A stretch of 49,449 nt of DNA from an uncultured Clostridia bacterium (GCA_944367045.1 CALVWI010000014.1:1-49449); one strand, 5' to 3'; counted from the first letter of the stretch, positions 1-7,775 are shown. The notes: a model not told the origin generated them from the letters alone. Numbers and translations are program-made.

Positions 1-208
1 CGCTTGCGGGAGCATTTCGCAGCCGCGGCGCACGAGCGGAACGAATTATTTCTGTAAACAAAGGCACGCAGCATGGGTTCAAACCACTATAACTGCGCCA
101 AGCAAAAGCCTCGGACTTCACTTGCCTTCTCCCGTCCGATCACGAAATCTTGGGCCATTTTTATAGAGCTTTCTAAGCGATTTTCAGCCCGTCTCACTTC
201 CTTTCGCA

Positions 209-234
209 CGCGAAATGTTACTAAAATGTTACAT
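209..234. repeat. Paired ATGTTAC site, copy 1
   Basis: CGCGAAATGTTAC (209-221) is followed after four bases by the odd palindrome ATGTTACAT (226-234). The two ATGTTAC units start 11 bp apart, about one helical turn, which is how paired operator half-sites are often placed. The binding protein is unknown. Confidence 0.5.
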
Positions 235-488
235 GAGACCTTATTTTGCATATTCGGCCAAAATATGCAATCCCACATTCCCCAAACGCCGCTCAACCCC
301 CTTGTATTCACCTTGTTATTATATATTTTGTGGGCCATTGTGCTCCTTCGGGCATCAAAACCACCTCGGAATGGTGGCGCAGTTATAGGGACACCGCGCC
401 AATGCATAAATTTAAGATGATTTGCCTGTTTTTTTCATTTATAAGGGCTGTTTATGCAAACTTATGCGGCTTCAGCCCTGATTTTGCG

Positions 489-516
489 CGCGAAATGTTA
501 CATGGTCATGTTACAT
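489..516. repeat. Paired ATGTTAC site, copy 2
   Basis: Second copy of CGCGAAATGTTAC (489-501), here followed after six bases by ATGTTACAT (508-516). Both copies are also preceded by TTCAGCCC (183-190 and 471-478), so a longer unit seems to have been duplicated. Confidence 0.5.
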
Positions 517-567
517 AAACGTGCGGAGCAGTTCATCTCATGGGACAGAGATGTCGCTCAATAAATA

Positions 568-604
568 GCCCGCCGCGCGGGGCCCAAAGCCCCGCGTGGC
601 GGGC
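568..604 (-). terminator. GC-rich hairpin, terminator downstream of the ABC-F gene
   Basis: A 16-bp stem with a single G-U pair (568-583 with 589-604) and a 5-nt loop. Read on the minus strand it lies about 120 nt past the ABC-F stop codon and is followed by the moderately T-rich TATTTATTG. It is the only strong terminator-like structure after that gene. Confidence 0.6.
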
Positions 605-725
605 GCAGTCATATTCACAACAACTTTCAAACGAACGGCCCGGCGAAGTCACGCTCACCCTCAGCATCGTAAACGAGTGCCGCCCCGAACGGGTTCCGCC
701 GCGCCGTCTGACCTCTACCCTGCTC

Positions 726-2351
726 TCAAAAGAGGTCTTCGTTCAAAATATAGTAATACGACAGAAGCTCCTTGGAATAGTCGACGATATTCCCCTCAGG
801 CAGGATGAGCATGCGCGTGATGCCGATCTCCTCCGCAAAGGCGGGGTCGTGACTCACGAGCAAGATCGTGCCCGTATAATCCCGAAAGTTTCTCCCGACG
901 ATCGCCCGCGTCTCGGGGTCGAGGTGGTTGGTCGGCTCGTCCAGAATGAGCAAGTTCGCCCTCGACAGCAGCAATTTGCAGAGCGCCACCCTCGCCCGTT
1001 CCCCGGGAGAGAGCTTTATGACCTGTTTTTGGACGGCATCCCCGCTGAACAGGAAATTGCCGAGCGCGTTCCGCACCGTAAGCTCGCCGAGATCGCCGTC
1101 CAAAACGTTTTCAAGAACCGTTTTCTGCATTTGAAGCGCCTCAAATTCCTGCGCGTAGTAGGCCGTGTCCGTCTTGACGCCGAACTTTACTTCCCCCGCA
1201 TCGGGAACGAGCATGCCCATGATGAGCTTTAAGAGCGTCGACTTTCCGACGCCGTTCTCCCCCACGATCAAGAACCGCTCATCGGCGCGGAGCGCAAAGG
1301 AGAGATCTCGATAGAGCGGCTCTTTGGAGGGATAATGAAAGCTCAGTTCCTTGACTTCCAGCGGGATCTTCGAACTCTCCCTCCGCGGCTCGAACCGCAT
1401 TCTGATGTGCGGCGCGGGCGCGTCCCGTTGTTCGAGGGCGGCCTTTGCTCTTTCGAGCTTCACCTCCCTGTCCTGCCCCATGCGCTTCAGATTGTGATTG
1501 GTCCTGCTCGCCTGCTTCGCCTTGAGCACAAAGTCGGAGAGGCGCTTGATCTTCCGCTCCTGCTGCGAAATGCGCAGTTCCTTCATGAGCTTCTCGCGCG
1601 CGTACTGCCTCTTGAACGCCGTGTAGTTTCCCTGATACATTGTGATCTTATGCGTCGACCGATCGAGAAACATGATCTTCTCCGCGACCTTGTCCAATAA
1701 GTCAACATCGTGGCTGATCATGAGGATAGTTCCCCTGTAAGCCTTCAGATACTGCACGACAAAGTCTCGCGTCGTGGCGTCGAGGTGGTTGGTCGGCTCG
1801 TCCAGAAGAAGGACGTCGGGCTCGGCATATAGGACGCGCGCAAACGCGACCTTGGACTTCTGCCCGCCCGAGAGCGTCCCGACGTCCCGCTGCAAGAGCT
1901 CGTCGGAAAAGTCCATGCTGATGGCAAGCTCCAAGAGCCGGTCCTCCGCGCTGTAGGGGTCATAGCGCTCCAGCTCCGCCTGCACCCGTGCCATGCGCGA
2001 CAGGAGCGCGCGCTGCTCGTCTTCTCCTGCGAAAGCCAATTCGCCGTAGATGCGCTCCAGCTCCTCCTCTAATTTGCGAATGGGTCGCGCCTCGCTCAGA
2101 TACTGCCATACGCTCTTACCGCGGTCTTTGATGTCGATGACCTGCGGCAGGCAGGCGATGCGCGCCCGTCCGAACGAGACGCTCCCGCCGTCCAGCGGCT
2201 GTTCGCCCATGATGACGCGGAAGAGCGTCGATTTGCCCGCTCCGTTCACGCCGACGACTCCCACATGCTCCGCCGTGCCGACCTGAAATTCGGCGTCGTC
2301 AAAAATTACCTGCGTCCCGAATTCGAGGCGCATTCCTTTTCCTTTGAACAT
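726..2351 (-). CDS. ABC-F family ATPase, possible ribosome-protection type
   Basis: A 541-residue protein with two ABC ATPase domains and no membrane segment, the layout of ABC-F translation factors, which act on the ribosome and do not transport. Walker A is GVNGAGKST at about residues 34-42 and GENGVGKST in the second half; the signature motifs are LSGGQ and LSPGE, and each half ends in DEPTNHLD. Between the halves lies a charged linker of about 80 residues, the position of the P-site tRNA interaction motif. The start at 2351 is chosen because an AAGGAG site precedes it; the frame is open further upstream, but that part holds the promoter and terminator of the leader. Whether it gives antibiotic protection or is a housekeeping member cannot be decided from sequence; the attenuated leader is typical of resistance members. 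Confidence 0.9.
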   Translation of the reverse strand: MFKGKGMRLEFGTQVIFDDAEFQVGTAEHVGVVGVNGAGKSTLFRVIMGEQPLDGGSVSFGRARIACLPQVIDIKDRGKSVWQYLSEARPIRKLEEELERIYGELAFAGEDEQRALLSRMARVQAELERYDPYSAEDRLLELAISMDFSDELLQRDVGTLSGGQKSKVAFARVLYAEPDVLLLDEPTNHLDATTRDFVVQYLKAYRGTILMISHDVDLLDKVAEKIMFLDRSTHKITMYQGNYTAFKRQYAREKLMKELRISQQERKIKRLSDFVLKAKQASRTNHNLKRMGQDREVKLERAKAALEQRDAPAPHIRMRFEPRRESSKIPLEVKELSFHYPSKEPLYRDLSFALRADERFLIVGENGVGKSTLLKLIMGMLVPDAGEVKFGVKTDTAYYAQEFEALQMQKTVLENVLDGDLGELTVRNALGNFLFSGDAVQKQVIKLSPGERARVALCKLLLSRANLLILDEPTNHLDPETRAIVGRNFRDYTGTILLVSHDPAFAEEIGITRMLILPEGNIVDYSKELLSYYYILNEDLF

Positions 2352-2374
2352 ACCTTTCTCCTTTTGAGCGTAAT

Positions 2375-2420
2375 AAAAGAAAAAGCCGGATAAGAGACCG
2401 AACATAGTCCCTCTCCGGCT
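2375..2420 (-). terminator. Leader terminator (attenuator) before the ABC-F gene
   Basis: Read on the minus strand, the arms 2407-2420 (AGCCGGAGAGGGAC) and 2384-2398 (GTCTCTTATCCGGCT) pair with a 2-nt bulge and an 8-nt loop, and the stem is followed at once by TTTTTCTTTT. It lies between the promoter at 2500-2528 and the start codon at 2351, so it should end transcription before the gene unless it is disrupted. An upstream segment, 2453-2463, reads GCCGGATAAGA on the minus strand and is exactly complementary over 11 bases to the 3' arm, giving an alternative pairing. Confidence 0.75.
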
Positions 2421-2454
2421 GCATGACTGCCGCCCGAAGGTCACGTCCGACATC

Positions 2455-2481
2455 TTATCCGGCGCACGAAAATTCGTACAT
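2455..2481 (-). CDS. Candidate leader peptide of the ABC-F attenuator
   Basis: An ATG-started frame of eight codons (MYEFSCAG) ending in TAA. Its last codons overlap the segment 2453-2463 that can pair with the terminator arm, so a ribosome here could influence folding. Against it: GGAGG touches the ATG directly, a poor spacing, and the better spaced AGAGG lies upstream of the predicted transcript start. It is a candidate only. Confidence 0.3.
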   Translation of the reverse strand: MYEFSCAG

Positions 2482-2499
2482 CCTCCGATGAACACCTCT

Positions 2500-2528
2500 A
2501 TCTTATCACCAAACTCAAAGAAAGTCAA
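2500..2528 (-). promoter_or_regulatory. Promoter of the ABC-F gene
   Basis: On the minus strand TTGACT (2523-2528) and TAAGAT (2500-2505) are separated by exactly 17 bp. It begins 14 bp beyond the sigE stop codon and gives a leader of about 140 nt, which carries the attenuator. Confidence 0.7.
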
Positions 2529-2542
2529 CCATTCTCCCGCCC

Positions 2543-3253
2543 TCACACGAGTTTTCCGATCTCCTTCTTGAGGCGCTCGATGATGCGCTTTTCGAGGCGG
2601 GAGATGTAGCTCTGCGAGATGCCAAGCTCGTCCGCAACGTCCTTCTGCGTCATCTCCTCTCCCCCCGAGAGGCCGAACCGAAGGTCCATGATGCGCCGCT
2701 CGCGCTCGGAAAGATGCGAGAGCGCCTCTTTCAGAAGCTCCTTCTCCACGCCGCTCTCCACGCTCCCGTACACGGCGTCACTGTCCGTGCCCAAGATGTC
2801 GGAGAGCAGCAGCTCGTTCCCCTCGAAGTCGGTGTTCAGAGGCTCGTCGAAGGAGACCTCGCTCTTGAGCTTCGCCGTCCTTCTCAGGTACATCAAAATC
2901 TCATTCTCGATGCACCGCGAGGCGTACGTCGCGAGCTTGATGTTCTTGTCCGTGCGGAAGGAATTGATGGCCTTGATGAGCCCGATGGTGCCGATGGAGA
3001 TGAGGTCGTCCTGGTCGACGCCCGTGTTCTCGAACTTGTGCGAGATGTAGACGACGAGCCGCAAATTGTGCTCGATGAGCTGCGCCTTGATTTGGTCCTC
3101 GTCCTCGCCCGCCTCGAGGCGCCGCAGCATCTCCGCCTCCTCCTCGCCCGAAAAGGGCAGGGGCAGCGCCTCGCTCCCGCTCAAAAATTGGACGACGTTC
3201 TCAGTTCCCCGTATCTTTTGCAGCCACGTCTTCAACAGGTTCAGGATGACCAT
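2543..3253 (-). CDS. sigE: RNA polymerase sporulation sigma factor SigE (pro-SigE)
   Basis: A 236-residue sigma-70 family protein, the early mother-cell sigma factor. It carries region 2 ([45 protein letters not shown]), the conserved SFDEPL stretch, and a region 4 helix-turn-helix ([21 protein letters not shown]). The N-terminal stretch of about 25 residues before GSEALPLP corresponds to the pro-sequence that SpoIIGA removes. The ATG at 3253 has GGGAGGGGAAGC before it. The gene overlaps the end of spoIIGA by 53 bp in another frame, consistent with coupled expression. Neither sigG nor ftsZ, frequent neighbours elsewhere, is adjacent. Confidence 0.95.
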   Translation of the reverse strand: MVILNLLKTWLQKIRGTENVVQFLSGSEALPLPFSGEEEAEMLRRLEAGEDEDQIKAQLIEHNLRLVVYISHKFENTGVDQDDLISIGTIGLIKAINSFRTDKNIKLATYASRCIENEILMYLRRTAKLKSEVSFDEPLNTDFEGNELLLSDILGTDSDAVYGSVESGVEKELLKEALSHLSERERRIMDLRFGLSGGEEMTQKDVADELGISQSYISRLEKRIIERLKKEIGKLV

Positions 3254-4040
3254 GCTTCCCCTCCCATAGTGATGCGTTCAAGAGTACGGGATGATCGGGG
3301 ATACCGACCTCTCCCACCGCAAACAATGCGCCGTCGATGCGCCTGCCTCCCGCCGTGAGCCGCTTTGCCCGAAAGACGGGCGAACTTCTCTCCCCGCCCG
3401 CCGAGCGCATCATGATGCGTCCCACCGGCCTTGCCGCGCCGCCGAAGAGCGCCAATGCCGCGACGGGCGTCAGGACGGAGACGGGCTCGCCGCGGAAGGT
3501 GAGCAAGTTCCCGCTGTCCAGGAAGCCCTTCGCCTTCACCGTGCGCACGCCCTCGATGATGCACGCCACAGCAGCACGCCCGATCGCCCGCTTCCTGTGA
3601 AGAAGACGGATGAGCGCGGCCATCGCAAGGAAAAAGACGGCTGCGAGCGCTAACACGAGCGCAACGGGAGCGCGCCCGATCCAGAACCCCCGCCCCTCGA
3701 CGAGCTCTGCGCCGAAAAAGGAGGAAACGGCCGTCAGCAGCCCGCCGAGAGCGAAGGTCAGAAGAAAGAATGCGGACAACAGCCCGAGGCAGGGTCGGAG
3801 CGCCACAGTAGGACAGCTCACGACCGCGATGAGCGCACCGCCGAGAAATTTGACGAAGTAGAGGCACCACGCGGGAAGGGTGAGGACGGGAAAGAGAAGG
3901 CTCTCTATGCCGCCCACTGCCGCGGCAAGGGCGAGCCGCCAGCCGCTCACCCGAAGGCGCATGCAGCGCAGCGCAAGGAAGAGCAGCAGGCCGTCTAAGA
4001 GCGCGTTCTCTAAAAAGGCATATTCGATGTAGACGACCAT
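3201..4040 (-). CDS. spoIIGA: Sporulation sigma-E factor processing peptidase SpoIIGA
   Basis: A 279-residue protein whose first roughly 150 residues form several hydrophobic membrane segments, followed by a soluble aspartic-protease-like domain with the active-site motif DSGN in [11 protein letters not shown]. This is the SpoIIGA layout: a septal membrane protein that cleaves pro-SigE. Gene order supports it, since sigE follows directly and overlaps. GGGAGGGGGAG precedes the ATG at 4040. The sequence is less conserved than SigE, as is usual for this family, so the call rests on DSGN, topology and context. Confidence 0.9.
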   Translation of the reverse strand: MVVYIEYAFLENALLDGLLLFLALRCMRLRVSGWRLALAAAVGGIESLLFPVLTLPAWCLYFVKFLGGALIAVVSCPTVALRPCLGLLSAFFLLTFALGGLLTAVSSFFGAELVEGRGFWIGRAPVALVLALAAVFFLAMAALIRLLHRKRAIGRAAVACIIEGVRTVKAKGFLDSGNLLTFRGEPVSVLTPVAALALFGGAARPVGRIMMRSAGGERSSPVFRAKRLTAGGRRIDGALFAVGEVGIPDHPVLLNASLWEGKHGHPEPVEDVAAKDTGN

Positions 4041-4400
4041 CTCCCCCTCCCATACTTTGCGCCGCCACGGGCCGCCATAAGAGACCGCGCCGCGCTTGTG
4101 AGAATGAGTATAGCGCCTCCGTGCGGGAAGAAATGCGTTCTTTCACGGACAATTTGCCGAGATTTGTCCGAGAGCCCTCGCCCGCCCGAACGCGCCAGCT
4201 CTTTCCCGCCTCGCGCGCCGAGGAAAGTGCCGCCGCCATTTGGAAGCGCCCGCCGCGGCACAAGGCCGCGGCGGGCGCCTAAAACCCTTCCCGCTCTCCC
4301 AAAATCGCAGCAAAAGTCTCCCCATATTTCGCAAGATTTTTCCACATCGGATGGTTTCGGCTCTTTCGCCGCCCGTAAAAGATAACAAAGTTCGGAAAAG
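4041..4400. other. Upstream region of spoIIGA, no gene seen
   Basis: I see no supportable gene. The region holds a 14-bp perfect GC-only inverted repeat at 4246-4278 and a 7-bp inverted repeat at 4146-4152 with 4164-4170. A TATACT hexamer on the minus strand near 4095 could be a -10 element for spoIIGA; there is no good -35, as expected for an activator-dependent sporulation promoter. Clear Spo0A boxes were not found. Confidence 0.4.
4246..4278. repeat. GC-only perfect inverted repeat
   Basis: A 14-bp perfect stem (4246-4259 with 4265-4278) around the loop ACAAG. Neither strand has a T-run after it, so it is not a standard intrinsic terminator. It separates the DnaA-box region from spoIIGA. 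Confidence 0.6.
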
Positions 4401-4494
4401 TTATCCACATTTTATCCACAATTCGACGGGTTTATCCACACTTTCCACCCCTTTTGCGGGCATGGAATGAGAATATTCACATAATTTATCCACA
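4401..4494 (+). promoter_or_regulatory. Cluster of four perfect DnaA boxes
   Basis: TTATCCACA occurs at 4401-4409, 4412-4420, 4432-4440 and 4486-4494, all in the same orientation. Weaker relatives are TTTTCCACA (4338-4346), ATATTCACA (4473-4481) and a reverse-strand CTTTCCACA (4508-4516). Four consensus boxes in 94 bp is far above chance. It may be a replication origin element or a DnaA titration or regulatory cluster. No dnaA, dnaN or rpmH is near, and genes to the right mostly run toward it, which argues against the main origin. Confidence 0.75.
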
Positions 4495-4538
4495 GCAAGA
4501 AAATTTCTGTGGAAAGTGATTTTTGGGCGCAAAAAACG

Positions 4539-4567
4539 TTGACAAAAGTAACGGAAGCGTCTATAAT
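4539..4567 (+). promoter_or_regulatory. Promoter of tRNA-Arg
   Basis: TTGACA (4539-4544) and TATAAT (4562-4567) with a 17-bp spacer, a perfect sigma-A consensus, 20 bp before the tRNA. Confidence 0.9.
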
Positions 4568-4587
4568 AAGAGAGCTTTTGAAAAAGC

Positions 4588-4664
4588 GCACCGTTAGCTA
4601 AGCTGGATATAGCGTCGGTCTACGGAACCGAAGGCCAGGAGTTCGAATCTCTTACGGTGCACCA
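4588..4664 (+). tRNA. tRNA-Arg (anticodon ACG)
   Basis: The acceptor arms GCACCGT (4588-4594) and ACGGTGC (4654-4660) pair over 7 bp, and the discriminator A and CCA end are encoded (4661-4664). The anticodon arm has stem TCGGT/ACCGA around the loop CTACGGA, giving anticodon ACG, whose first base is normally deaminated to inosine to read CGN codons. The T arm has GTTCGAATC. The gene has its own consensus promoter and terminator, so it is a single-gene unit. Confidence 0.95.
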
Positions 4665-4665
4665 A

Positions 4666-4697
4666 AAACGACCCGAACATTCGGGTCGTTTTTTTTG
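4666..4697 (+). terminator. Terminator after tRNA-Arg
   Basis: ACGACCCGA and TCGGGTCGT form the stem, followed by eight Ts. On the minus strand the same stem is followed by TTTTT, so it may also serve the gene ending at 4727. Confidence 0.9.
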
Positions 4698-4726
4698 TCA
4701 TCTCGGGCACGCACGGCGTGCTTTTT

Positions 4727-5407
4727 TCATGGAGTGAGACTGTAATGAAACCAGATCTCTCCCGGTGTATAGGTCGGATAGTCGTGCTCGGCGTCGGCGG
4801 GGTCGTATTCTATGAGCGCCCCGTCGATAAGATCAAGGTACAGATTGTCTCCGCGTTTGACGGCGGGAATGAACCCTCGGGTAGTGCTGAGCAGATAGCG
4901 GCGTTCATTTTCGATGCCTGCAACCTTGAAAGGGCTCTCATGGTAGACGATCGGCTCTCCGTTCTCATCGACAAAAAGGCTGCGTTTATAGGAGCCTTCG
5001 ATGGGAAGTCCGTCATCGCCGATTTCTTCCACCATGCGAAAGGGACTCCAACGGATCGGCTTGTCATAGTATGCTTCATAATGCTCATCGGAAGACATGG
5101 TGTATATATCTTTCCACGGATAATCTACGTCGGCGATATGCACATACATATATCCCTGCGGGGCAAGTTCGATGAGGGCGTACTCAAACTCCTCATGCTC
5201 GTTGTAGATGGGATACACCTCGAGATCCGTGTATTCGCTCCCCTCGCCTAAAAAGTGCTCCTCAGCGCGCTCCGTGATGCGCTCTAAATGCTGTTCGTCC
5301 GAATAAAACCACGAAAAGCGGCTGCATATGAGCACCGCAAGTGCCGCCACAGCCACCACGACGAGCGGTAAGACGATCGCCAAAACTCTCATTTGCTTCT
5401 TTGTCAT
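4727..5407 (-). CDS. Membrane-anchored protein of unknown function, copy 2 of a tandem pair
   Basis: A 226-residue protein with a short basic N-terminus (MTKKQMR), one hydrophobic segment at about residues 7-29 and an extracytoplasmic domain rich in acidic and aromatic residues. No lipobox and no family that I recognise. It is clearly homologous along its length to the gene at 5453-6115. Differences cluster in two places: a longer segment near YTMSSDEHYEAYYDKP, and the last 15 or so residues. An AAGGGGG site precedes the ATG at 5407. It lies 45 bp after its paralogue, without a promoter of its own, so the two are probably co-transcribed. Confidence 0.8.
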   Translation of the reverse strand: MTKKQMRVLAIVLPLVVVAVAALAVLICSRFSWFYSDEQHLERITERAEEHFLGEGSEYTDLEVYPIYNEHEEFEYALIELAPQGYMYVHIADVDYPWKDIYTMSSDEHYEAYYDKPIRWSPFRMVEEIGDDGLPIEGSYKRSLFVDENGEPIVYHESPFKVAGIENERRYLLSTTRGFIPAVKRGDNLYLDLIDGALIEYDPADAEHDYPTYTPGEIWFHYSLTP

Positions 5408-5452
5408 AAAATACCCCCTTCTTCCGATCTCCCCAACGAGCCGCCGCCTGCC

Positions 5453-6115
5453 TTATAGATCAAAGTCCGGTTTCGCGATAAAACCAATATCACCACTTGC
5501 ATAAGTCGGATAGTCGTGCTCTGCGTCGGCGGGGTCGTATTCTATGAGCGCCCCGTCCCAAAGGTCAAGGTACACATTATCTCCGCGTTTGACGGCGGGG
5601 ATGAGCCCTCGGGTGGTGCTGAGCAGATAGCGGCGTTCATTTTCGATTCCTGCCGCTTTGAAATGGCTCTCATTGTAAACGATCGGCTCTCCGTTCTCGT
5701 CGACAAAAAGGCTGCGTTTGTAGGAGCCTTCGATGGGAAGTCCGTCATCGCCGATTTTCTCCACCATGCGAAAAGGGGTCCAAGGGGTCGGTTCTATATC
5801 GGACGTGGTGTATATATCTTTCCACGGATAATCTACGTCGGCGATATGCACATACATATATCCCTGCGGGGCAAGTTCGATGAGGGCGTACTCAAACTCC
5901 TCATGCTCATTATAGACGGGGTACACTTCGAGGCCCGTGTATTCGCTTCCCTCGCCCAAAAAGCGTTCCTCTGCGCGCTCCGTGATGCGCTCTAAATGTT
6001 GCTCCTCAGAATAAAACCACGAGTAGCGGCTGCAAACAAACACCGCAAGCGCCGCCACAGCCACCACGACGAGCGAAAGCACGATCGCCAAGATTGCAAC
6101 TTTCTTCTTTGTCAT
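5453..6115 (-). CDS. Membrane-anchored protein of unknown function, copy 1 of a tandem pair
   Basis: A 220-residue protein with the same plan as its neighbour: MTKKK start, one membrane anchor at about residues 7-29, then an outside domain. Long identical blocks such as YALIELAPQGYMYVHIADVD and EIGDDGLPIEGSYKRS-type stretches are shared at protein and DNA level, which points to a recent tandem duplication. AAGGAGAGG precedes the ATG at 6115, and a good promoter lies at 6186-6214. Function unknown; the single anchor and exported domain suggest a cell-surface or sensing role, but this is inference. Confidence 0.8.
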   Translation of the reverse strand: MTKKKVAILAIVLSLVVVAVAALAVFVCSRYSWFYSEEQHLERITERAEERFLGEGSEYTGLEVYPVYNEHEEFEYALIELAPQGYMYVHIADVDYPWKDIYTTSDIEPTPWTPFRMVEKIGDDGLPIEGSYKRSLFVDENGEPIVYNESHFKAAGIENERRYLLSTTRGLIPAVKRGDNVYLDLWDGALIEYDPADAEHDYPTYASGDIGFIAKPDFDL

Positions 6116-6185
6116 AAACCCCTCTCCTTATCCTGTTCTCTCAAGAGGCCGCCGCATTGCAGCGGGCCTTTCTCTTTGTATGAAT

Positions 6186-6214
6186 AGTATAGCACACAGA
6201 AGAAAGGCTGTCAA
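6186..6214 (-). promoter_or_regulatory. Promoter of the tandem membrane-protein pair
   Basis: Minus-strand TTGACA (6209-6214) and TATACT (6186-6191) with a 17-bp spacer. The leader of about 65 nt contains a GC-rich hairpin around 6145-6165. Confidence 0.75.
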
Positions 6215-6276
6215 TACAGTTTTTAAATTTTTTTGGAAAAGATCAGGGACCTCCCGTCCGTTCCCTTCCCGCCCGC

Positions 6277-6305
6277 TTGATTTGCGTATCTCGGCGTGGT
6301 ATAAT
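6277..6305 (+). promoter_or_regulatory. Promoter of the P-loop kinase gene
   Basis: TTGATT (6277-6282) and TATAAT (6300-6305) with a 17-bp spacer, 27 bp before the start codon. It diverges from the promoter at 6186-6214. Confidence 0.75.
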
Positions 6306-6332
6306 GGTTTCAAACACAGCAAGGAGGCAGCA

Positions 6333-6830
6333 ATGAAGACCCTCTATCTCATCGGCGGGACGATGGGCGTCGGCAAGACGGCCGTCTCGCAGGTCCTCAA
6401 AAAGAACTTGAAAAACGCCGTCTATCTCGACGGCGATAACTGCTGGGACGCCGACCCCTTCCAAGTGACGGACGAGACCAAGGCGATGGTGCTCGACAAT
6501 ATCTGTTACCTTCTCAACAACTTCCTGCGCTGTTCCGCCTACGAGAACGTCCTCTTTTCATGGGTGATGCACGAGCAGAACATCATCGACCGCATCTTAA
6601 ACGGCCTCGACACGCGCGGCTGCACGGTGAAGTGCATCTCCCTCATGGCCGACCCCGAGACCATCCGAAGGCGGCTGGAGGGCGACATCTTACGCGGCCT
6701 GCGCACAGAGGACGTCATTGAACGGAGCATGGAGCGGTTGACGCACTACCCCGCGCTCCAAACCGTCAAGATCGACACAAGCGGCAAGAGCGTTCAAGAA
6801 GTCGCGGAGGAAATCGAACAACTTTCATGA
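6333..6830 (+). CDS. P-loop NTPase, small-molecule kinase-like
   Basis: A 165-residue protein with an N-terminal Walker A (GGTMGVGKT, about residues 8-16) directly after a first beta strand, then LDGDNCW, where the Asp pair is placed as in shikimate/gluconate kinase-like folds. The stretch RRRLEGDILRGLR near residue 110 resembles a lid with basic residues. It fits the AAA_33 group of small phosphotransferases; the substrate is unknown. AAGGAGG at 6321-6327 sets the start at 6333. It stands alone with its own promoter and terminator. Confidence 0.8.
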   Translation: MKTLYLIGGTMGVGKTAVSQVLKKNLKNAVYLDGDNCWDADPFQVTDETKAMVLDNICYLLNNFLRCSAYENVLFSWVMHEQNIIDRILNGLDTRGCTVKCISLMADPETIRRRLEGDILRGLRTEDVIERSMERLTHYPALQTVKIDTSGKSVQEVAEEIEQLS

Positions 6831-6866
6831 AAAAAGAGCGGGCTGCAGCGCCTGCTCTTTTTAAAT
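6830..6866. terminator. Bidirectional terminator
   Basis: AAAAAGAGC and GCTCTTTTT form a long stem with G-C pairs inside, immediately after the kinase stop codon. The A-run on the 5' side gives a T-run on the minus strand too, so it can also stop the glucan operon transcript that ends at 6936. Confidence 0.8.
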
Positions 6867-6935
6867 GGTTTGCCCGCCGCCCTCAGGGGGAAAAGAGGCG
6901 GCCGTGGGCAGGTTTTGTAACGTATTAAGGAGCCT

Positions 6936-7775
6936 TCACTCCTTGACGGCGCCCGCCGCTCCGCCCTCGATGAGGTACTTGGAGAGCGCCACATACAGCA
7001 CGATGATGGGCACGGCGACGAACATGGAACCCGCCGCGAAGATGGAGAACTCGCTGTCATCGAGCGAATTCAGCCCCACCGCGACCGTCCACGAGGACTT
7101 GTCGACGAGCAGCATACTCGGGAGCATGAAGTCCGCCCACGGCCACACGAAGGCGGTGAGCGCCGTGTAGACGATCATCGGCTTGGAGAGCGGCAGCGTG
7201 ATGGAGATAAACACGCGGAAGTCGCTCGCGCCGTCCAGCGTCGCGGCATCGTAGATGGTCGACGGGATGGTGTCGAAGAACCCCTTCTGCACGAGGAATC
7301 CCATCGCCGAACCGCTGCTGTAGAGCAAGATGAGCCCCCACAGGTTGTTGATGAGGTGCAGCTGCGTCATGATGACGTAGAGTGCCGTCATGTTCATGAA
7401 GTTGGGGAAGATGCCTAAAATGAGCGTCGCCTTCATGAGCGACTTCCTGCTCTTGAAGCGATAGCGCGAGATGGTGTACGCCACCGCGATGACGAGGAAG
7501 GTGGAGATGACGCAGCTCACCGCCGCCACAAACAGCGTGTTGCCGAACCAGCGCGGATAATCGTACTTGTTGGTCTCGGTGAAGAGACGGCGGAAGGTCT
7601 CGAGGCTGTACGTCTCGGGGAAGAAGCCGTCGAGGGTGAGAAGGTCCCCCTCCGCATTGAAGGCGGATAGCACCAGCCAGATGCAGGGGAAGGCGAAAAT
7701 AAAGCTCACGAGGAGGACGAGAAGATAGACGAGCGCCGTCTTGAATGCCCTTGCGGGGCGAAATTTGGCTTTCAT
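6936..7775 (-). CDS. Sugar ABC transporter permease, MalG type
   Basis: A 279-residue integral membrane protein with six predicted helices and the cytoplasmic EAA-type loop YDAATLDGASDFRVFISITLP (about residues 180-200), which docks on the ATPase. It is the second permease of a CUT1 importer for maltose, maltodextrins or similar sugars. It overlaps the MalF-type gene by 4 bp (ATGA). No ATPase gene is present in the operon, so a shared MsmK/MsmX-type ATPase encoded elsewhere must energise it. Confidence 0.92.
   Translation of the reverse strand: MKAKFRPARAFKTALVYLLVLLVSFIFAFPCIWLVLSAFNAEGDLLTLDGFFPETYSLETFRRLFTETNKYDYPRWFGNTLFVAAVSCVISTFLVIAVAYTISRYRFKSRKSLMKATLILGIFPNFMNMTALYVIMTQLHLINNLWGLILLYSSGSAMGFLVQKGFFDTIPSTIYDAATLDGASDFRVFISITLPLSKPMIVYTALTAFVWPWADFMLPSMLLVDKSSWTVAVGLNSLDDSEFSIFAAGSMFVAVPIIVLYVALSKYLIEGGAAGAVKE

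Larger units (their letters stand above)
1..540. other. Gene-free AT-richer region with inverted repeats
   Basis: No convincing gene: the short open frames here have no ribosome binding site and no recognisable protein. The region is visibly AT-richer than its surroundings and carries perfect inverted repeats: 246-254 with 262-270 (9 bp, 7-nt loop), 444-450 with 473-479 (7 bp), 191-196 with 234-239 (6 bp), and a 14-bp pair at 87-100 and 375-388 that are exact reverse complements 287 bp apart. The 13-mer CGCGAAATGTTAC occurs at 209-221 and 489-501, each time followed by ATGTTACAT. It could be a regulatory region or an untranslated RNA; the window starts here, so any gene to the left is not visible. 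Confidence 0.5.

Noticed and set aside
73-420. A 115-codon open frame near the left end
   Set aside because: It has no ribosome binding site, no recognisable motif and overlaps several inverted repeats; an equally long frame exists on the other strand.
4100-4180. Spo0A boxes upstream of spoIIGA
   Set aside because: Only weak matches such as TTGCCGA and TTGTCCGA were seen, not enough to claim sites.
4401-4494. Firm assignment as chromosomal origin
   Set aside because: No dnaA, dnaN, rpmH or change in gene orientation supports an origin here, so only a DnaA-box cluster is claimed.
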